Under the pieces are notes generated by a model that was not told where the DNA came from, searched no databases, and saw only the letters and a program-made list of their open reading frames with translations. From the IMG/VR virus record IMGVR_UViG_3300031963_000072, positions 17,921-81,920 of that record: DNA of 64,000 nt, one strand, 5' to 3'. The position numbers and the translations under genes are program-made. The DNA comes from a virus. Positions 30,606 through 39,635 of this stretch are shown here, in pieces. Each line of letters starts with the position of its first letter. The first letter of the stretch is position 1.

Positions 30606-31030
30606 GTTGCTCTAATCTTATCAATTAGCTCGTCAGTGTTCAACTTGCGAGTGAGTCTCTTCTCCTGGCAAGGATCACAGAGGGTGCGGATCCACCCACC
30701 TGGTTGCTTATGACCGGGCACTCCACAGTCCTCACAGATCTTGTGAGACATTGCCTCGGCCATTCGGATGGCACCCCACATCTCTTCGTTGCCACCATAG
30801 ATGTAGAAGCGAAGGCCACCGAACTTCTCCTTCACCTGAGCGGCGAGAGGCTGTGCGGCCTCTTTCTCTTCCTCAGGGAGCCTGTAAATGACGTTATACG
30901 CCTCGTTCTGAAGGACTGCGCAGAGAGAGTCGATGATGTCGTACCAGCCATCACCGCACTCTGTGTACTTTAGATTGATAAAAATCTTTGGGTATTTCTG
31001 AAAAAGCTGCTTCTCTTTATCGGGACTCAT
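30602..31030 (-). CDS. Conserved-type phage protein with zinc site
   Basis: A 142-residue protein. TECGDGWYDIIDSLCAVLQ and QVKEKFGGLRFYIYGG are patterns I recall from many uncharacterised phage proteins. The C-terminal part carries CEDCGVPGHKQPGGWIRTLC followed by DPC, a likely zinc site. It overlaps the methyltransferase gene as ATGA and follows a good promoter (31039-31067). No function is known to me for this group. Confidence 0.7.
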   Translation of the reverse strand: MSPDKEKQLFQKYPKIFINLKYTECGDGWYDIIDSLCAVLQNEAYNVIYRLPEEEKEAAQPLAAQVKEKFGGLRFYIYGGNEEMWGAIRMAEAMSHKICEDCGVPGHKQPGGWIRTLCDPCQEKRLTRKLNTDELIDKIRAT

Positions 31031-31038
31031 GATTCATG

Positions 31039-31067
31039 AGTATAGTACTAATTTCAGCTATATTACA
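31039..31067 (-). promoter_or_regulatory. Candidate sigma70-type promoter
   Basis: Minus-strand TGTAAT, 17 bases, TATACT, immediately before the zinc-site protein, partly inside the end of the 576-residue gene upstream. Confidence 0.4.
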
Positions 31068-32788
31068 TTCTTAGTATGCTTTTTCGATTCTAGCTTGAGG
31101 TAGTCTGGGAGGGCGTCCAGAATGGCCTCGATAGACTTTGTGTCAATCCCTTCGAGATCGTCTTGAATTGTCTTGATTAGATTGGCGTGCTTGCCGCCGC
31201 TGTCTTTGGAAGTGTTAATAAGCAGGTCTCTTGCTTTTAGCTTAACAAAATCAATCTCAGCGGGTATTCTCTTCAGGCCTCTAATCGCATCTTTCTTGTC
31301 TTTGGAGGACTTCGAAGAAGTAAAATTGCTTTCTGCTTGATTCAAGATTTTTATGATGAGATCAACTGATGTGTCCCCTATCATTTTCTTGCCGTCAGGA
31401 TCCATTTCGTCTAGTATGTCGACAATGTCCTCTATTGACTTGCTGTCATCGACCTTCTTTTTAAATTCCGACTTCTTCTTATTTTCTTCACCAGACTTCT
31501 TAACTTTGTCTACAATAGCGTCTATTTCCTTGTTAAGGTTCTCAGGCTCTTTTGAAAGCTTTAGATTCTTAACGATGTTTTTTAGTGCTATGACTTCACC
31601 CTCAGCAGGAGATTCATCCTTCTCTATCTTTTGAATGAATTCTTTGCCATCCTTGTTGTTTTGTAGCGCATTCTTGACTTCTTCTGGTACTTCCATCTCT
31701 AAGAGATTTTTTACCCATTGACGTGTCGATCCTTTCGAATGAATGAGCGCCATCTGTGCATCAATCACGTCTTTCATTGTTAGCGTATAAATGTTTGATT
31801 TTCTTTGGGTAGATTCAGCAACAGAAAATGAAGATCTTAGCTTGCCCTTCTTTAAAAGAGCAGAAAGAACTCTTGAAACAGTCTTTTCATCTTGCTGCGA
31901 CTTATCCTGAACATACTTCACAAAGTCTTTCACCAAAGCTTTTGGATTTTCTTTTGCCTTCTCAGCTGCTGCGCTGGGATCGACTCCTTTTTCTTCGGAT
32001 CTGCCGGCAGCAACAGCAGATGCTAACGCATCAAGCGATGTAACTGGTTTGGCACTTGTGTCAGCTGTCGAAGATGTCTTGGCAGCAGAGCCCATCATGT
32101 CTTTGACTGAGTCCTGTATTTCGCTTGAAACAGGATTTGATGTGACTGTCCTTATCAATTGAACAAGCTTCGGTGCTGGCATCATCATGATGTCGTCAAC
32201 AAGCGTTTCTATGCTGTTGACGTAAGGCATTCCTCCGCTGGAAGCACCAAAGAAAGATTTTAGATTTGCAAAGACTCCTTCTGGAACGAAAGCCTTTTTT
32301 AAGTTCTTTTGAACATTCTTGATACCATTGTCATCAAGCTGCTTCATGAGAGGCTGATCAGACTTTTCATCGAAGTTAGGGGCATTGTTTTTAATAACGC
32401 TTGCAGCATCTTTGAGACCTGTCTCGAGCGCGTTTAGCAGCATGGTAGCCTTTAGAATAGGGTTTTTTCCTGCCTTTGCTCCAAATTTTTGTGCAATCGC
32501 CGTGGCTCCTTTTTTTAACAAAGAACCCATGCCGCCACCAGTAAAATCATTGACATCGTTGCGCGCGTCGGTGATTGCTGCTCCGAGTGAATCTTTAAGA
32601 TTTGGATCAGACAAAGCTATCTTTTCTATAGATGCTAGCCTATCGAGAACACGCGTAGCTTTTTTTAAATCTTCTGCATCTAAAACTTCCATTATCAGTA
32701 ATGCAGTAGATTCAGCTAGAATTCTCTCTTGAATTTTTTGTTCTATCACAAGCTTGTTAAGATCTGAGTGCACGGGTTTTTTTGACAT
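31058..32788 (-). CDS. Large helical protein, putative internal virion protein
   Basis: A 576-residue, almost wholly helical, Lys/Asp/Ser-rich protein. Near the start NKLVIEQKIQERILAEST and LLIMEVLDAEDLKKA hold L-A-E and L-D-A-E sites in tag-like helices. The middle has alanine/serine linkers. No enzyme motif or cysteine pattern was seen. It forms its own transcription unit: a strong terminator and a TATAAT box lie just upstream. Size and composition recall the large packaged proteins of myoviruses, but this is inference. A scaffold or assembly role is the main alternative. Confidence 0.58.
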   Translation of the reverse strand: MSKKPVHSDLNKLVIEQKIQERILAESTALLIMEVLDAEDLKKATRVLDRLASIEKIALSDPNLKDSLGAAITDARNDVNDFTGGGMGSLLKKGATAIAQKFGAKAGKNPILKATMLLNALETGLKDAASVIKNNAPNFDEKSDQPLMKQLDDNGIKNVQKNLKKAFVPEGVFANLKSFFGASSGGMPYVNSIETLVDDIMMMPAPKLVQLIRTVTSNPVSSEIQDSVKDMMGSAAKTSSTADTSAKPVTSLDALASAVAAGRSEEKGVDPSAAAEKAKENPKALVKDFVKYVQDKSQQDEKTVSRVLSALLKKGKLRSSFSVAESTQRKSNIYTLTMKDVIDAQMALIHSKGSTRQWVKNLLEMEVPEEVKNALQNNKDGKEFIQKIEKDESPAEGEVIALKNIVKNLKLSKEPENLNKEIDAIVDKVKKSGEENKKKSEFKKKVDDSKSIEDIVDILDEMDPDGKKMIGDTSVDLIIKILNQAESNFTSSKSSKDKKDAIRGLKRIPAEIDFVKLKARDLLINTSKDSGGKHANLIKTIQDDLEGIDTKSIEAILDALPDYLKLESKKHTKNVI

Positions 32789-32801
32789 GACGCTTTCATT
32801 A

Positions 32802-32807
32802 ATTATA
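32802..32807 (-). promoter_or_regulatory. Candidate -10 element (TATAAT)
   Basis: Perfect minus-strand TATAAT just after the Hsp20 terminator and 14 bases before the 576-residue gene. The -35 region falls in the terminator stem and is weak. Confidence 0.4.
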
Positions 32808-32810
32808 ACA

Positions 32811-32846
32811 CAAAAGAAAAACGGCAGAAATTTTCATTTCTGCCGT
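32811..32846 (-). terminator. Rho-independent terminator
   Basis: Minus-strand perfect 11-base-pair stem ACGGCAGAAAT / ATTTCTGCCGT with a GAAA loop followed by TTTTCTTTTG. It ends the transcript carrying the Hsp20 gene. Confidence 0.88.
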
Positions 32847-32874
32847 AAGGAAGTGATTAATCTGCTCTGTCTAT

Positions 32875-33267
32875 TTATCTCGTCTTAATTTCTATTGTTC
32901 TTGTCTTTGCAACAGTAGTTTTACCAAAAGTTAATGTCAAAACACCGTCTTCGTGTGTCGCTGTGACAGTTTCTGGATCGTAGTCCCTTGAAAGGACATA
33001 TGAGTACTTAAATTCTTCGCCCCGAAGTTTTCCTGTCACTTTAATGTCTCTCCCCGTTGCCTGAACGGAAAGATCTTTTGACTTGACTCCTGGTAAATCA
33101 ACGGAGAGATGAAGTTCATTGTCCTTCTCTTCAGTCCTGTACACAGAGGAGCTTGTATGTACTCTCGTTCGTGTCGTGTAGGGGGTCGAGTAAAGGTCCT
33201 CTAGTGTACGAAGGGTGTCGAAGAGAGTCGGGGTCTTCAGCATCGAATCGTAGTACTTGTTCAACAT
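32875..33267 (-). CDS. Small heat shock protein (Hsp20/alpha-crystallin family)
   Basis: A 130-residue small heat shock protein. The alpha-crystallin domain spans about 40-125 with LHLSVDLPGVKSKDLSV, FKYSYVLSRDYD and the signature EDGVLTLTFGK. The C-terminus keeps a short I-E-I motif near the end, comparable to the I-x-I anchor used in oligomer assembly. It holds unfolded proteins without ATP and may help virion protein folding in late infection, as reported for Hsp20 genes in T4-like cyanophages. AGGAG lies before the ATG and a strong terminator follows it. Confidence 0.92.
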   Translation of the reverse strand: MLNKYYDSMLKTPTLFDTLRTLEDLYSTPYTTRTRVHTSSSVYRTEEKDNELHLSVDLPGVKSKDLSVQATGRDIKVTGKLRGEEFKYSYVLSRDYDPETVTATHEDGVLTLTFGKTTVAKTRTIEIKTR

Positions 33268-33357
33268 CTATTGTTCTCCTGTGGTCTTGAGGCTCATTGC
33301 CTCGTGATCCTACGATAATCATCCCCTCGAAGAAGGTAACCCCTTGAGTAACTTTTT

Positions 33358-33606
33358 TTAGATCAAGAGATCTCTAGTGATCTCTGCCTCTGCCTGCTTC
33401 TTTGCAGCTTCGGCAAGTGACTTCTCGTGCATCTCTGCGACCAGCTTGACGTACTCGGAATCGAGAGTGAGAGTTCCCTCTTCCTTTGGATCCTCCACGA
33501 GACGGACCTGTCGGAGTAGGTCAGCACCGTCGATACCGAAGATGACGGCTTCCTGAAAGATCTGGATCATTCTCATTGCAACGCTGTCTGAAATCTTGTA
33601 ACTCAT
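33358..33606 (-). CDS. Small unknown protein
   Basis: An 82-residue protein with SVAMRMIQIFQEAVIFGIDG and ADLLRQVRLVEDP, then LTLDSEYVKLVAEMHEKSL. I recall this pattern from uncharacterised proteins of other large phages. It is helical, with no catalytic motif. Its ATG has AAAGGAG upstream. It follows thymidylate kinase and precedes Hsp20 by about 90 bases; that gap holds a small GAGGC...GCCTC hairpin but no clear promoter. Confidence 0.68.
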   Translation of the reverse strand: MSYKISDSVAMRMIQIFQEAVIFGIDGADLLRQVRLVEDPKEEGTLTLDSEYVKLVAEMHEKSLAEAAKKQAEAEITRDLLI

Positions 33607-33617
33607 TTAATTCTCCT

Positions 33618-34208
33618 TTATGCCGGAATGTTTCTTGTAGTCTTTAATACCACGATTATTTCTGTAAACACAGATTCTTTTGGACGGTCTGACGCAACCA
33701 CATGCGCCTCCTTAGGATGTTTGTTTACCCAGTCAGCGTATAGCTTTCTGACATTCTCCTGAAGCTTTGCGTCTTTCTCGTAAACATCTTCAGGTTCATG
33801 TTTGTGAGGCTCACCAAGAAGCACGAGAGTGAAGTCAGGTTTTCTCAACTTTTTATAAAAGTAATTCACGAATCCGTCATCAACTCCAGCGGCTTTGCCG
33901 TAGACAGTAGTTGACAGACTCCACCTGTCGAAGATGAGATAGTCATACACATGATCAAGATCAGAGAGTTCTTTCGTCTGGAACAACCATCTATTTAGAA
34001 ACTGGGTCAACTGGAATACTCTAGGAAACTTCTTGGCATGTCCTTTCTCAAGCATCCAATAAATGGCCTTGTAGGTCATCTCATCGTGAATGGGAACTTC
34101 GACAACCTTTGCCTTCTTGCCGCACTGCCAAAGATACTCGCACAGGAGCGCGCTCTGTGTAGCTTTACCAACCCTATCAGGTCCCTCAATCACAATGATC
34201 TTACTCAT
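33618..34208 (-). CDS. tmk: Thymidylate kinase
   Basis: A 196-residue P-loop kinase. VIEGPDRVGKATQSALL at 6-22 is the Walker A region with the D-R motif of thymidylate kinases, and IFDRWSLSTTVYG matches the D-R-[Y/W]-x-x-S motif that binds dTMP. It phosphorylates dTMP to dTDP. The start overlaps the canonical ThyX stop as ATGA, so synthesis and phosphorylation of dTMP are translationally linked. Confidence 0.9.
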   Translation of the reverse strand: MSKIIVIEGPDRVGKATQSALLCEYLWQCGKKAKVVEVPIHDEMTYKAIYWMLEKGHAKKFPRVFQLTQFLNRWLFQTKELSDLDHVYDYLIFDRWSLSTTVYGKAAGVDDGFVNYFYKKLRKPDFTLVLLGEPHKHEPEDVYEKDAKLQENVRKLYADWVNKHPKEAHVVASDRPKESVFTEIIVVLKTTRNIPA

Positions 34209-34864
34209 TCGAACGGTCCCCTCAGTTGTCCATCCTTTAACAGACCGAACGCCTCAAGTGTGGCATCAAACTGTCCTGTCTCCTTCACGAGACGGAGCAT
34301 GTCACCTGCAAGGTCACGAACCTCAAGCTGTGCATGCGTGGAGTAACGTAACCGAAGGAAATGAACGAAGGATCGAAAGTTGAACATCACGTCGGCGGTG
34401 AGCTGGTTTCCATACGGAACGTACATTCGAGCAGACTCCTTGGCACGCTTCCGAGGAACTCCCTTCTTCTCCAGACGAGTTAACACCTCATGGTACTTGG
34501 AGAGAGATGCCTCCATGTGTTCCACATACTTTGTCTTCTCCTCCGCATCCCAATCGGTGGGAACGTAGTACTTATCGTCCTTCAGTTCCTTATAACGGGC
34601 AGATTCGCCATTGACAGAGACTCCAATTCGGTGCTTGATGAGATGGATGTGTGTGGCTATCTCGGTGGTGCAGAGGAAGTGGAGTGACGACTTCTCGAAG
34701 GGTGTCTCATGTCCGTTTTCAGCGAGCATCTTCAAGAGCTTGGGAATTCTCTCACGTTTCTCGTCTGTTAAATCACGAGAGGTGGAGGTCCATGCTGACA
34801 ATGCGTGCGACTCATCTCCACCGTAGAAACCAATAAGTTCTACTCTGTTGGGTTGTTGTGGCAT
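34205..34864 (-). CDS. thyX: Flavin-dependent thymidylate synthase ThyX
   Basis: A 219-residue canonical ThyX. The signature is KHRIGVSVNGESARY at 77-91 (R-H-R-x7-S-x-R-Y with Lys for the first Arg), and the C-terminal dUMP-binding segment is FLRLRYSTHAQLEVRDLA. It methylates dUMP to dTMP with methylene-tetrahydrofolate, FAD and NADPH. It is co-translated with thymidylate kinase downstream. The window has a second, divergent ThyX at 19851-20834; this copy is the one expected to make dTMP. Confidence 0.93.
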   Translation of the reverse strand: MPQQPNRVELIGFYGGDESHALSAWTSTSRDLTDEKRERIPKLLKMLAENGHETPFEKSSLHFLCTTEIATHIHLIKHRIGVSVNGESARYKELKDDKYYVPTDWDAEEKTKYVEHMEASLSKYHEVLTRLEKKGVPRKRAKESARMYVPYGNQLTADVMFNFRSFVHFLRLRYSTHAQLEVRDLAGDMLRLVKETGQFDATLEAFGLLKDGQLRGPFE

Positions 34865-34876
34865 AACGCCATATTA

Positions 34877-35161
34877 CTATACGCTGCGTACGAATTTCAA
34901 TAACTTCTCTTCGAGAAGTTCCTTCATTTCCTTCTCAAGCTCTTGAAGGACAGAATTTGCAGATGCAAGCATCTGTCGTTGCTTGGCAGGATCTTTTGAC
35001 ATCTGGCTGATGTGTCTACGAAGATGACGCTTGAGACCTTCAGTTGCATCAGATGCAACCTGAGAGAGTGCGAAATCAGGAATGCCTCGGGCATAGTCCT
35101 CTTTGAGGATAGACTTCACTTCCGAGGCAATCACCTGCTTAAGTGCTTGCTGCTTCTTCAT
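34877..35161 (-). CDS. Small tagged helical protein
   Basis: A 94-residue protein beginning MKKQQALKQVIASEVKSIL and continuing K-E-D; both A-S-E and L-K-E sites occur in the helix. The rest has GIPDFALSQVASDATEGL and RHISQMSKDPAKQRQMLA, helices that I recall from other phages. A charged coiled C-terminus ends it. ATGA overlap with the next tagged gene upstream. Function unknown; a packaged small protein is the working idea. Confidence 0.65.
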   Translation of the reverse strand: MKKQQALKQVIASEVKSILKEDYARGIPDFALSQVASDATEGLKRHLRRHISQMSKDPAKQRQMLASANSVLQELEKEMKELLEEKLLKFVRSV

Positions 35162-35604
35162 TCCATTCCCTCAGGAGAATTAACTCCTGATTCTTCAACG
35201 GCAAGTTTGCCAAGAGCGAGAACGTATCTGTCGATAGCCATCTTAATATCTGTCACAAGCTCCATCTCAAGTTCATAGGAGTTAAACTCCTCAAGATTGT
35301 CTCTCAGTATATCAGCTTTGACGGTCTTTCCAGTCAAGTCGTAATACATGTTTGAAAGTTCAGCGTAGACCTTCTTGTTAATGGGTGTAAGAACTTGCTG
35401 TGAATAATTTGTCATCTCGTCATCGAGCGCTGCAACGAGCTGACCAGGCATGTCACTTGGATCTGCATTCTCAAAGAGAAAACTTTCCTGCGCGACAGAC
35501 TTCTTCCTGTTCTCGTACATGCTCTCATGGAGGTTCTTTCTAACTTCTGCCTCCTCGTTGATGAGGCCTGTGATCTTCTCAAGTTGTCTCTGGGTAAGTT
35601 TCAT
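35158..35604 (-). CDS. Tagged helical protein
   Basis: A 148-residue protein starting MKLTQRQLEKITGLINEE, a tag-like helix with I-N-E. The body is helical with PGQLVAALDDEMTNYSQQVL and YAELSNMYYDLTGKTVKAD, ending ESGVNSPEGME. It overlaps the smaller tagged gene downstream. No domain recognised. It lies directly downstream of the class II ribonucleotide reductase with a 22-base gap and probably shares its transcript. Confidence 0.62.
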   Translation of the reverse strand: MKLTQRQLEKITGLINEEAEVRKNLHESMYENRKKSVAQESFLFENADPSDMPGQLVAALDDEMTNYSQQVLTPINKKVYAELSNMYYDLTGKTVKADILRDNLEEFNSYELEMELVTDIKMAIDRYVLALGKLAVEESGVNSPEGME

Positions 35605-35626
35605 TTTCGACTCCGAACTTAACTAT

Positions 35627-38140
35627 TCACCCACACTTGGAATTTCCGCAGGATTTGCACGTTAAGCAACCTTCCTGATAGACGAGACCGTCTGTAGCTC
35701 CGCAAGACGAGCACTTCTTGTCGGAAGTAGACTTCGTTCCATCTGGGATATAGCTCTTAAGAACTCGAGCGATGACTCTTGAGAAGCTCTGCATGTCGCT
35801 GTGCTTGTCCTTCTGAAGCTGCTCAGTGACATACTGGACGGGAATACCGTGGCGGAGGGCCAGCGAAAGTGAACGCGTGAATGCTCCGTGGAGTGGATTG
35901 GCGAAGAGCTCGACCACATCCTTGAAGACAACAACGTCATCATCACCGACAGGAATGGAGAGGTTGTATGTCGCCACACCATCCTTCTTGCCGTTCTTGA
36001 TGAGTGTTCCGTGCTTCGCCTTCTTCGGTACTTCAACGTGCGAGGAGAGGCCACAGAAGACTTCATAAGGCTTGTCATCCATCATGCCGACGAGGACGAG
36101 ATAACTTTCAGAACCTGACGTACCCTTCACGTTAATTCTGTGAATATCACACTGTAATTCCTTAGGCCTCTTTGGTGCGTGGTTTTCTGTGATGCCCGTG
36201 GGTTGTCCGTCAGCCTTCTTTTCTTCTGCCTTTGGAGCATCGGAAACAAGGACACCGGTGCGGCAACCGTCACGATACACCGTGAAGCCCTTGCAACCTG
36301 ATTCCCAAGCTGCCATGTAAACTTGGGCAACAGTCTCCTTGGTTGTGTCATTTGGAAGGTTGCAGGTCTTCGAGAGAGAGTGGCACACCCACTTCTGAGC
36401 AGCGGCCTGAAGCTTCACTGACATCTCCCAGTCGACATCGTTGGATGTAGCCTTCCAGTATGGAGACTCCTCGATCACATCGCCCTTGCCTGTGACTTCC
36501 ATCCACTTCTTATAGCCGTGGTGGTAGACCTTGTACTCCTGCCACTTGTCACCCAACTGGTCCACGAAGTCGACACGAGAATCAACATCATTTGGATTGA
36601 CCTTCTTCCTGCGTGTGTAGGAAACGAGGAATGCCGGTTCAATACCGCTGGTTGTCTGCGTGAGACACGAGACCGAACCTGCCGGGGCCGTTGTAGTGAG
36701 GGCGATGTTTCTGCGGCCGTGCTTCAGGTAATCTGAACGAAGCTCTGGATCTGCCGAGATCACCTTCTGAATGAACTCGTGCTCCGCCTCGAGCTTGTGG
36801 GAGAAGATAGGGAAGGCGCCACGTTCGGCGGCCATTCGAACGGAAGAGCGATAGGCATTCACCTCGAGAACCTTGTAGATCTCCTCGGTCTTGTCCACCG
36901 ATTCCTGAGAACCGTAGCGGATGTTGAGTGCTGCAAGAGCATCGCCCATGGCAGTAATGCCGAGGCCTGTACGGCGACCCTTCGAAGCTGCATCCTTGAT
37001 CTTGCGCCACAGGGCGAGTTCTGCGTGCTTCACAGCTTCAGACTCCGGATCCGACTCAATCTTGGAGATAATGGTGTCCACTGCCTCGAGTTCGAGGTCT
37101 ACGAGGTCATCCATCAGCCTCTGAGCAACCTTTGCGGCCCGACCGAATGCCACGTAATCAAAAGTGGCACCTGCATCATATGGGTTCTTCACGAACTTGG
37201 CGAGGTTGAGGAGGAGGAGACGGCAGGAATCGTAAGGTGAGAGAACGATCTCACCGCATGGGTTGGTGGAGACAGAGCCGTAACCGAGAGAAGCATATGC
37301 CTCTGTAGGTGTAGCCTTCTTGACCGTGTCCCAGAAGAGGAGACCTGGTTCAGCTGAGGTCCAGGCTGCATCGATGATCTGGTCCCAGACTTCCTTGGCC
37401 TTGACCACCTTAGTAACCCTGGCATCAGAAGGCGATGCATCGACTGGCCACCGAAGGGTGTATTCGGAATCGTCCTTGACGGCCTGCATGAAGTCGTCTG
37501 TAAGGCGAATGGAGATGTTTGCACCGGTAACCTTCTTAAGGTCACGCTTGATGTTGATGAATGTCTCGATCTCGGGATGATTAACGGAGACGGTCAACAT
37601 GAGAGCGCCTCTGCGGCCGCCTTGAGCGACTTCACGGCAGGTATTGGAGAAACGCTCCATGAAGACACCGATGCCGTCTGTCGTACCAGCTGCGTTCGCA
37701 GTGTGCATGCCTCGCGGACGAATGGTGGAGATGTCAAAGCCAACGCCGCCGCGGCGCTTCATGATCTGAGCCTGCTCCTGATCGGCAAAGAGAATGCCAC
37801 CATACGAATCCTCAGGGGCTGCGATGACGAAGCAGTTGGAGAGAGACTGGATCTTGTAGGGATTGCCCATCGCGGACATGGGAGAACCCTGTGGAACGAT
37901 CTCCCACTTCGACAGGTACTCGAAGATTTCTTCCTCGCTGAGCGGGTTTGGGTACTTCGCCTCGATGCGAGCGAACTCCTTGGCGAGACGCCTGTGCATG
38001 TCCGCCGGTGCCTTCTCGAGGAGAGAACCAGTTGAATCTCGCAGAGCATACTTGGAGAGAAACACAGAGGCAGCCAACTCGTCGCCTCCGAAATACTCCA
38101 ACGAACTTGCGTAAGCTTCTTCCTGTGTGTACTTAATCAT
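35627..38140 (-). CDS. nrdJ: Adenosylcobalamin-dependent (class II) ribonucleotide reductase
   Basis: An 837-residue class II reductase. SLSNCFVIA and STNPCGEIVLSPYDSC carry active-site cysteines, PAGSVSCLTQTTSGIEP forms the barrel loop, and KRRGGVGFDIS the nucleotide site. The C-terminal zinc-like tail CSSCGATDG and CLTCKSCGNSKCG holds the redox cysteines that reduce the active site. It makes deoxyribonucleotides without oxygen and needs coenzyme B12 from the host. No nrdA/nrdB genes are seen. The ATG at 38140 is chosen over a TTG six codons upstream; GGAGA lies ahead. A TGATATAAT promoter precedes it. Confidence 0.94.
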   Translation of the reverse strand: MIKYTQEEAYASSLEYFGGDELAASVFLSKYALRDSTGSLLEKAPADMHRRLAKEFARIEAKYPNPLSEEEIFEYLSKWEIVPQGSPMSAMGNPYKIQSLSNCFVIAAPEDSYGGILFADQEQAQIMKRRGGVGFDISTIRPRGMHTANAAGTTDGIGVFMERFSNTCREVAQGGRRGALMLTVSVNHPEIETFINIKRDLKKVTGANISIRLTDDFMQAVKDDSEYTLRWPVDASPSDARVTKVVKAKEVWDQIIDAAWTSAEPGLLFWDTVKKATPTEAYASLGYGSVSTNPCGEIVLSPYDSCRLLLLNLAKFVKNPYDAGATFDYVAFGRAAKVAQRLMDDLVDLELEAVDTIISKIESDPESEAVKHAELALWRKIKDAASKGRRTGLGITAMGDALAALNIRYGSQESVDKTEEIYKVLEVNAYRSSVRMAAERGAFPIFSHKLEAEHEFIQKVISADPELRSDYLKHGRRNIALTTTAPAGSVSCLTQTTSGIEPAFLVSYTRRKKVNPNDVDSRVDFVDQLGDKWQEYKVYHHGYKKWMEVTGKGDVIEESPYWKATSNDVDWEMSVKLQAAAQKWVCHSLSKTCNLPNDTTKETVAQVYMAAWESGCKGFTVYRDGCRTGVLVSDAPKAEEKKADGQPTGITENHAPKRPKELQCDIHRINVKGTSGSESYLVLVGMMDDKPYEVFCGLSSHVEVPKKAKHGTLIKNGKKDGVATYNLSIPVGDDDVVVFKDVVELFANPLHGAFTRSLSLALRHGIPVQYVTEQLQKDKHSDMQSFSRVIARVLKSYIPDGTKSTSDKKCSSCGATDGLVYQEGCLTCKSCGNSKCG

Positions 38141-38216
38141 GTTTAAAAATGTCTCCAAATGACGGGTTTATAACTATTTCGTCGAGTCGATAATTGCACT
38201 CAAGTTTCAGAACTCA

Positions 38217-38225
38217 ATTATATCA
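38217..38225 (-). promoter_or_regulatory. Candidate extended -10 promoter
   Basis: Minus-strand TGATATAAT, a perfect extended -10 (TGnTATAAT) that overlaps the helicase stop codon and lies about 80 bases before the RNR start. The -35 is poor, as is usual for extended -10 promoters. Confidence 0.45.
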
Positions 38226-39635
38226 CACTTCGGACGCAGGTTTTCCAAAATCCTTCTTAAGTTCTTTCCACTTGGAAAGAATTGCCTTCTTTTGTTCATC
38301 TTCCACTGCGATGCTGTTAACTTCGGGAGAATCAGACTCTCCTGTAATGTCAAATTTACTTCTTGCTGTATTGATCTTTATAGGATAGACTAGACCATCT
38401 CTACCAGCTCTGTTCTTTGCAATGTATAGACGGCCCCACCCACCTGCCTTTTCGTGGGGGCGACGTGAAACAGATACGATTACATCGCAGATCATTGCCT
38501 TGCCGTAAGCCTCAGACATGTTCGTCATGTCGATGACTTCACTGTTTGCACCGTCCTTGTTGGACTGAGATGCCGTCCAGATGGGAACGCCGATTTCCAT
38601 TGCCATACCACGCAATTCCTCATAGACGAGCTTGAGTTCATGACGAAGAGAGTCGAACTGTCGAGAAGACCTCATGATGTCTGCATAGTCAATGATGACG
38701 ATGTCAGGCTTAAACCCTTTCAAATCCAATCGCTCGATGTGTGACTTCAAAGTATAAACTGAAGCAGTATTTGTTGGATATTCCTTGATGAATAGTCTTC
38801 CAAGACGAGTCTCATCGTAATACTTTGCAACCTCGTCTTTTCTATCCATGACTTCGTTTGAATCGATGTCGCAGAGATTGGAGTCATAACGAATACCCAC
38901 AGCTGTTTCAGATAGCTCGAACGTGTAGTGGAGAACGTTCTTTCCTTCACGGAGAGCATTGGCTCCAATCATCGTGAGCCAGTGTGACTTACCGGAACCG
39001 GAGGCGCCGACGACACAGAGAAGTTCACCCTTGCCACTGCCACCGTTGAGGATCTCCTTCTTGTCGAGTTCTGGTAGACGAGTTGGGATTGTGTCGCGCT
39101 TTAGCTTAGTGAAACGGGCATCCATCTCGTTGAAGAAGTCGTGACCGACAGAAGGAGCTGTACCAACCTGAACTGCCTTCTTAATCGTCTCGACGATGGA
39201 CTCGTACTTGTTTGCCTGCATCTGGTCGACGGCAGATTCAAGAGCCTTCTTCAAGGCTTGTTTACGACAGAACTCAAGAGACTTCTCCTTGACGTATTGG
39301 AGGTCTCCTGGATCTGGGTTTGCCTTCATGCGTTGAAGATAATCGATGATCTGATCTCTGAGAATGACATCGGTTCCCGACTTCAAGTCGTCCTTGATGA
39401 TAGTCACAAGGAGCTGAAGGGATGGGTAAACCTTGTATTTACGAGAATATGCGAAGTACCTGTCGGCCAGGAACTTGAGGTAATTAACCTCAAAGTAGGA
39501 GATGTCAACAACCTCCATCATCTGCTCAGAGAACTTGTTGTCAACAAGAAGTGCCTGACAAAGCTTTTCTTGAAAGGATTTTCCAAACTGACCAAAGGAA
39601 ACTCCGTTAATCTTATTTTCGTTTTCTTGCATCAT
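38223..39635 (-). CDS. Replicative DNA helicase (DnaB/gp41 family)
   Basis: A 470-residue RecA-fold helicase. Walker A GASGSGKSHWL is near 213-223, followed by HYTFELSETAVGIRYD, Walker B IVIIDYADIM and WTASQSNKDG. The arginine finger region is near the C-terminus (IKINTARSKFD). The N-terminal 150 residues are helical, as in the DnaB/gp41 N-domain. It unwinds DNA at the fork as a hexamer. The first of two adjacent ATGs overlaps the exonuclease stop. No primase was seen in the window. Confidence 0.93.
   Translation of the reverse strand: MMQENENKINGVSFGQFGKSFQEKLCQALLVDNKFSEQMMEVVDISYFEVNYLKFLADRYFAYSRKYKVYPSLQLLVTIIKDDLKSGTDVILRDQIIDYLQRMKANPDPGDLQYVKEKSLEFCRKQALKKALESAVDQMQANKYESIVETIKKAVQVGTAPSVGHDFFNEMDARFTKLKRDTIPTRLPELDKKEILNGGSGKGELLCVVGASGSGKSHWLTMIGANALREGKNVLHYTFELSETAVGIRYDSNLCDIDSNEVMDRKDEVAKYYDETRLGRLFIKEYPTNTASVYTLKSHIERLDLKGFKPDIVIIDYADIMRSSRQFDSLRHELKLVYEELRGMAMEIGVPIWTASQSNKDGANSEVIDMTNMSEAYGKAMICDVIVSVSRRPHEKAGGWGRLYIAKNRAGRDGLVYPIKINTARSKFDITGESDSPEVNSIAVEDEQKKAILSKWKELKKDFGKPASEV

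Noticed and set aside
33131-33322. 63-codon minus-strand frame over the Hsp20 start
   Set aside because: Overlaps the Hsp20 coding sequence in another frame, while Hsp20 has a clear ribosome-binding site and family motifs.
36639-37010. 123-codon minus-strand frame inside the ribonucleotide reductase gene
   Set aside because: Out of frame with the reductase and without a recognisable domain; a shadow frame.
37577-38035. 152-codon plus-strand open frame
   Set aside because: Antisense to the class II ribonucleotide reductase, whose motifs are clear in this segment.
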